A stretch of DNA of 9,124 nt from NCBI GenBank assembly GCA_029865515.1, contig JAOUGQ010000110.1:1-9124 (forward strand), given 5' to 3'. Source of the stretch: Nitrospirota bacterium. Lineage in GTDB: Bacteria > Nitrospirota > Nitrospiria > Nitrospirales > UBA8639. Below are positions 6,016 to 9,124 of the stretch, in pieces; within the stretch, counting starts at the first letter, position 1; every line of letters starts with the position of its first letter. The notes below the pieces were generated by a model, which did not search any database, was not told the origin of the DNA, and saw only the letters and a list, made by a program, of their open reading frames with translations. The position numbers and the translations under genes are program-made.

Positions 6016-6879
6016 GTGAAGGGTCAACTCCAACAGGTCACCAGAGAAGTGAGGAATACCGAAAAAGCCTCCGCCCGTTTTCACGGCCAAAGTCGAAATG
6101 GAATATCCCTGACCGACCGGCTTCGATCCGGATATCACCGATTCTGGTACGAAGCCTCGCAGGCATTGGGCTGGTCACGAGGGGTGGTCAGGGAAGCACC
6201 GAGTGACATTCTCCACGATCCCACGCTCACCCTGTCACAACGCACGCGGATTAAAAAGCTGGTGGCGATGTATGGCATCCCTTTTGAGAGGAGCTATCTC
6301 GCTGAGATCGCCTTACTCAACTATGCATATCTCGACCTTTTGGATCGCGCCCGGCAGGCACTCAATTGGACGGTTAAAGGGAAACAGCAGGTTTGCGATG
6401 TGGGCAGTGCCAATTTCGCCTATTCGGCTGCATTGCATGCCTTCTTCCAGCCCGCGCAACTCGTCGGAGTCGAGGTAGATGGGCATCGCCTCTATTGCAA
6501 TGGTCGCAGTCGTATCGATTATGCGCGTGGGTATATTCAAGATCTGCCACAGACCGAGTACGTGACCACCGACTATCGCTACTACACCAGACCAGCCGAT
6601 ATCATTACCGCCTGGTACCCCTTCGTGACTCCCAAGCCCCTCCTCGCCTGGCGATTGCCCCTTAGTTTATTCAATCCTGGGGCATTATTCGCTCAAGTGG
6701 CCAATAATCTCATCATTGGCGGCCTGTTCATCATGATCAATCACAGTCCCGACGAAGCCGACGTGGCGCGGGGTATCGCGGAAGACGTCGGCCTCGTGTG
6801 TGATGGCCACTATGTTCACGAAGCCCCACTCCGCTCACGGGCAGAATATTCTGTGCTGACCCTCTGGCATCATGGTTAG
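6016..6879 (+). CDS. Probable class I SAM-dependent methyltransferase, substrate unknown
   Basis: A 287-residue protein. An N-terminal helical part (about 30-120) precedes a Rossmann-like core. Motif I is V126-C-D-V-G-S-A-N (residues 126-133), followed by a helix and the second strand LVGVEVDGH, where E153 could contact the SAM ribose. D-I-I-T-A-W-Y-P-F (195-203) fits the fourth strand, and NLIIGGLFIMINHS (231-244) the fifth. Motif I departs from the common D-V-G-C-G-x-G form, so the fold is likely but catalysis is not proven. The frame opens after a stop at 5968-5970 and has no ATG before the domain; GTG 6016 is the first usable start, with a poor ribosome site. Another in-frame GTG lies 11 codons later. 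The gene ends ahead of a strong terminator. I do not recognise a specific family. Confidence 0.7.
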   Translation: MKGQLQQVTREVRNTEKASARFHGQSRNGISLTDRLRSGYHRFWYEASQALGWSRGVVREAPSDILHDPTLTLSQRTRIKKLVAMYGIPFERSYLAEIALLNYAYLDLLDRARQALNWTVKGKQQVCDVGSANFAYSAALHAFFQPAQLVGVEVDGHRLYCNGRSRIDYARGYIQDLPQTEYVTTDYRYYTRPADIITAWYPFVTPKPLLAWRLPLSLFNPGALFAQVANNLIIGGLFIMINHSPDEADVARGIAEDVGLVCDGHYVHEAPLRSRAEYSVLTLWHHG

Positions 6880-6959
6880 CCTGGGAGGACCGGTTGAGTG
6901 CGTTTTCTGAAGTATGTCATGGGAAGGGATTTCGAATTGTCGTAAAGAGGAGGAAGTAA

Positions 6960-6992
6960 GGGGAGATTTAATCTTTCTCCCCATGCTTTTTA
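6960..6992 (+). terminator. Rho-independent terminator after the methyltransferase gene
   Basis: GGGGAGA (6960-6966) pairs with TCTCCCC (6976-6982) around a nine-base loop, and a T-rich tract (ctttttatt) begins four bases later. It lies 80 bases past the methyltransferase stop. On the minus strand the trailing sequence is much less T-rich, so it mainly serves the plus strand. Confidence 0.75.
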
Positions 6993-7019
6993 TTAAACGG
7001 TTCACATCCACTTTGAACG

Positions 7020-7033
7020 AGGCCTGCAGGCCT
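7020..7033. repeat. 14-bp perfect palindrome AGGCCTGCAGGCCT
   Basis: AGGCCTGCAGGCCT reads the same on both strands and is followed on the plus side by TTT. It can fold as five G/C-rich pairs with a TGCA loop. CCTGCAG recurs about 20 bases on, at 7043-7049. It lies just past the stop of the minus-strand permease gene, but no T tract follows it in that direction, so it is at best a weak or backup terminator. Confidence 0.45.
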
Positions 7034-7050
7034 TTTCCTTATCCTGCAGA

Positions 7051-8286
7051 TTATTCGTAACGGAGGGCGTCGATGGGATTAAGACGGGCAGCTTTATTGG
7101 CAGGGTAGAGACCGAAGATCAGGCCGACAGCGACAGAAAAGAGAAAGGCGACAACAATGGCGTCAAGGGAAATAATGGTGGGCCATCCGGCCACCATGGT
7201 CGTCGCCTGGGCACCGAGAATACCGAAGACGACACCCAACACTCCTCCCACCATACTGAGGGTAATGGCTTCCGCCAAAAATTGAATCAGGATATGCCGG
7301 CGTTTGGCCCCAATGGCCATGCGAATGCCAATCTCCCGCGTACGTTCGGTGACAGACACCAGCAGAATATTCATGATCCCGATTCCACCGACTAATAACG
7401 AAATCGAGGCCACAGAAAACATCATGATGGTCAGGGTTTCCCCCGTTCCCTCCTGAACCTTCCCGATATCCACCTGGGTACGAATCGTAAAATCATCGGG
7501 CTGGTCCGGTTGCAAATGATGACGGTCCCGAAGCACCCGTCGAATATCCTCCACGGCAGCGGGGAGATCCTCTGGACGTTCCGTCGAGGCAAATAACGCA
7601 CCGACCGACCCAAGGAATTGCGTGCCGAGGACCCGGCGTTCGGCGGTGGTAAAGGGGATGAAGATAACATCGTCCTGATCGTTGCCGCTGGGGGATTGGC
7701 CTTTCGGGGCCAAGATCCCGATAATACGAAACGGGACGTTCTTGATACGAATCATTTTCCCGACCGGGTCTTCACCGGAAGCAAATAAATTATCGACAAC
7801 CGTTTGCCCCAGCAGCGCCACACGGCTTGTCGCCTCCATCTCTTCTTCGGTAAAGGGACCGCCGCTGGTGAACGTCCAATCACGAATGGTCAGGTATGTC
7901 GGGGAAATGCCATTCACCGGGACATTGACATTCTGGTTCCCGTATACGATTTGCATGACATCCCGCTTGGCCCATCCGGTTTCATGCAGCGTGGGCAGTT
8001 TTTTTCGTAAATCGAGTGCATCGTTGACGGTCAGTGTCACCGCACCGCCCGAACCTCCACGAACTCCCCCCACACTGGTGGCACCGGGCAAAATTAGAAT
8101 CATATTCGTGCCCATGCTGGCCACCTGGGCTTGAATCGCGGATTTCGCGCCTTCGCCAATACTCACCATGGCGATGACCGAGCCCACTCCGATAATAATG
8201 CCAACCGTAGTGAGACCGGATCGTAAACGATTCCGGTTGAGAAAGCGGAAGGCCGTGAGCAGGGTCAAAAGAAAAAAGCTCGCCAT
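7051..8286 (-). CDS. MacB/FtsX-type ABC transporter permease
   Basis: A 411-residue inner-membrane protein with the MacB layout. One transmembrane helix near residues 24-43 follows the typical N-R-N-R-L-R-S-G-L-T-T-V-G-I-I-I-G-V-G start. A large periplasmic domain (about 44-285) comes next, then three C-terminal helices near 287-312, 337-360 and 374-395. The E-R-T-R-E-I-G-I-R-M-A-I-G-A motif (314-327) is the cytoplasmic coupling region contacting the ATPase, and the N-P-I-D-A-L-R-Y-E tail is characteristic. MacB-type systems do not transport across the inner membrane in the usual way: they use ATP to drive periplasmic substrates out through a TolC-type channel with a MacA-like adaptor. Here the ATPase is a separate gene ending eight bases upstream. 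The Shine-Dalgarno is weak, so coupling to the ATPase gene is likely. Exported substrate unknown. Confidence 0.93.
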   Translation of the reverse strand: MASFFLLTLLTAFRFLNRNRLRSGLTTVGIIIGVGSVIAMVSIGEGAKSAIQAQVASMGTNMILILPGATSVGGVRGGSGGAVTLTVNDALDLRKKLPTLHETGWAKRDVMQIVYGNQNVNVPVNGISPTYLTIRDWTFTSGGPFTEEEMEATSRVALLGQTVVDNLFASGEDPVGKMIRIKNVPFRIIGILAPKGQSPSGNDQDDVIFIPFTTAERRVLGTQFLGSVGALFASTERPEDLPAAVEDIRRVLRDRHHLQPDQPDDFTIRTQVDIGKVQEGTGETLTIMMFSVASISLLVGGIGIMNILLVSVTERTREIGIRMAIGAKRRHILIQFLAEAITLSMVGGVLGVVFGILGAQATTMVAGWPTIISLDAIVVAFLFSVAVGLIFGLYPANKAARLNPIDALRYE

Positions 8287-8294
8287 CGGGTTTC

Positions 8295-9005
8295 TTACGA
8301 CACCCTCGCATCCAAGGCCGTCGAGGGTTGATCGCTCAAAATCCAGCCGTCTTTCATCACAATTTGACGGGAGGCATATGCGGCGATATCGGGCTCATGT
8401 GTCACCACCAGAATGGTCAGGCCATCGGTGTGATTGAGGCTTTGGAAAATACCCATAATTTCCTGACTCGATTGTGTATCCAGATTCCCGGTGGGTTCGT
8501 CGGCTAGCAGAAGGGAAGGCGCAGACACCAATGCACGGGCAATCGCCACACGCTGTTGCTGTCCACCGGACAACTGCGCAGGGTAATGATGTTCCCGATT
8601 TGCCAACCCCACCCGGGCCAGGGCCAAATGGCCGCGGGACTTTTGCTCACGAAGAGGGAGCCCCTGGTAGAACAGGGGAAGCTGAACATTCTCCAAGGCG
8701 CTGGTTTTGGGAATCAGGCTGAAATTCTGAAAAACAAAACCGATGGTCCGGCTGCGAATCTCCGCCAACTCATCGGGGTCAGCGTGGGCAATGTCCCGTC
8801 CGTTCAAGCAATAACTTCCAGAAGTCGGCACATCCAGACAACCCAAAATATTCATCAAGGTAGATTTGCCGGACCCGGATGAGCCCATAATTGCAATGAA
8901 TTCCCCTTGTTCGATGGAAAGATTCACCCCCCGAAGTGCCTGCACATCGATATCACCCAAGCGATAGGTTTTTGAGAGATCAGTACAGGAAATCAGTTGG
9001 TTCAT
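8295..9005 (-). CDS. ABC transporter ATP-binding protein, MacB/LolD type
   Basis: A 236-residue ATPase with every expected motif: Walker A GSSGSGKST (41-49), Q-loop Q93, signature LSGGQ (145-149), Walker B LLLADEP (165-171), D-loop N-L-D (174-176) and switch histidine H203. The G-C-L-D-x-P-T-S-G-S stretch after Walker A is typical of the MacB/LolD/FtsE subgroup. It powers the adjacent permease, with which it forms an operon (eight bases between them). An ATPase-permease split is common in this group; the E. coli MacB instead carries both domains in one chain. ATG 9005 begins just before the canonical N-terminal strand and lacks a clear ribosome site, suggesting coupling to a gene upstream, probably the missing periplasmic adaptor. 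Confidence 0.95.
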   Translation of the reverse strand: MNQLISCTDLSKTYRLGDIDVQALRGVNLSIEQGEFIAIMGSSGSGKSTLMNILGCLDVPTSGSYCLNGRDIAHADPDELAEIRSRTIGFVFQNFSLIPKTSALENVQLPLFYQGLPLREQKSRGHLALARVGLANREHHYPAQLSGGQQQRVAIARALVSAPSLLLADEPTGNLDTQSSQEIMGIFQSLNHTDGLTILVVTHEPDIAAYASRQIVMKDGWILSDQPSTALDARVS

Positions 9006-9124
9006 CGTTATCGTTCGTTAAGAATATAGGTGTTGTAAATGATGCCCAAGTATGCCAGAAAACTTTTCCTGAAAACTCCTGTCAAAACACCCATCACCAA
9101 CCGCATCTTCCTGCGAGATGTTCA
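9006..9124 (-). other. Upstream of ABC operon; possible 3' end of another gene
   Basis: On the minus strand one frame is open from the window edge to a stop at 9018-9020, giving about 34 residues that end QHLYS, 12 bases before the ATPase start. It could be the end of an upstream gene, but the stretch is too short to recognise and does not look like a typical MacA C-terminus. No promoter or ribosome site for the ATPase gene is evident here. Confidence 0.2.

Noticed and set aside
5958..6206. Alternative 82-codon frame overlapping the start of the methyltransferase
   Set aside because: It overlaps the methyltransferase frame, which carries the recognisable Rossmann motifs; the alternative has none.
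7682..8134. 150-codon plus-strand frame inside the permease gene
   Set aside because: It is antisense to a strongly supported MacB permease, whose codon pattern explains the open frame.
9008..9106. 32-codon minus-strand frame just before the ABC ATPase
   Set aside because: The AGGA before its ATG is only two bases away, too close to be effective, and the peptide is too short to judge; no support beyond openness.

Overview
The window holds nine protein-coding genes, one cut by the left edge, at moderate GC. It reads as an ordinary bacterial chromosome segment devoted to ion transport, stress response and export. The mix (an ArsB/NhaD-type transporter paired with a CBS protein, two double-domain universal stress proteins, a split MacB-type ABC exporter) and the general feel of the proteins suggest a Gram-negative of the Nitrospirota type. 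That placement is an impression without a database search. No tRNA, rRNA, CRISPR array, insertion sequence or phage gene was seen.

Left part (1-2019). The C-terminal half of an ion transporter runs off the left edge. Its stop overlaps the start of a small two-CBS-domain protein (ATGA at 699-702), so the two are almost certainly co-translated, and the CBS protein is a plausible nucleotide-sensing regulator of the transporter. Convergent to them is a small secreted protein with a possible NTF2-like fold. Its upstream region is shared with the next gene and holds a widely spaced 8-bp inverted repeat.

Middle part (2020-5870). A membrane-anchored MtfA-like (M90) zinc peptidase carries an extra C-terminal SEC-C zinc motif. 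A double-domain universal stress protein follows, with a good promoter and ribosome binding site. A stand-alone macro-domain protein lies on the opposite strand, and then comes a second double-domain universal stress protein. In each stress protein only one half has a near-complete ATP-binding loop, and it is the opposite half in the two proteins. TGCATA elements occur upstream of both stress genes, including an exact 12-bp direct repeat upstream of the second.

Right part (5871-9124). A probable SAM-dependent methyltransferase with a GTG start ends before a clear rho-independent terminator. On the minus strand, an ABC ATPase and a MacB/FtsX-type permease form an operon with 8 bases between them. 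The adaptor (MacA-like) and outer-membrane partner are not visible; an adaptor would be expected just beyond the right edge.

I do not see a clearly new system. The items most worth a second look are the peptidase-SEC-C fusion, the complementary decay of the two stress proteins with their shared upstream motif, and the orphan macro domain, which lacks the catalytic pair of human TARG1.
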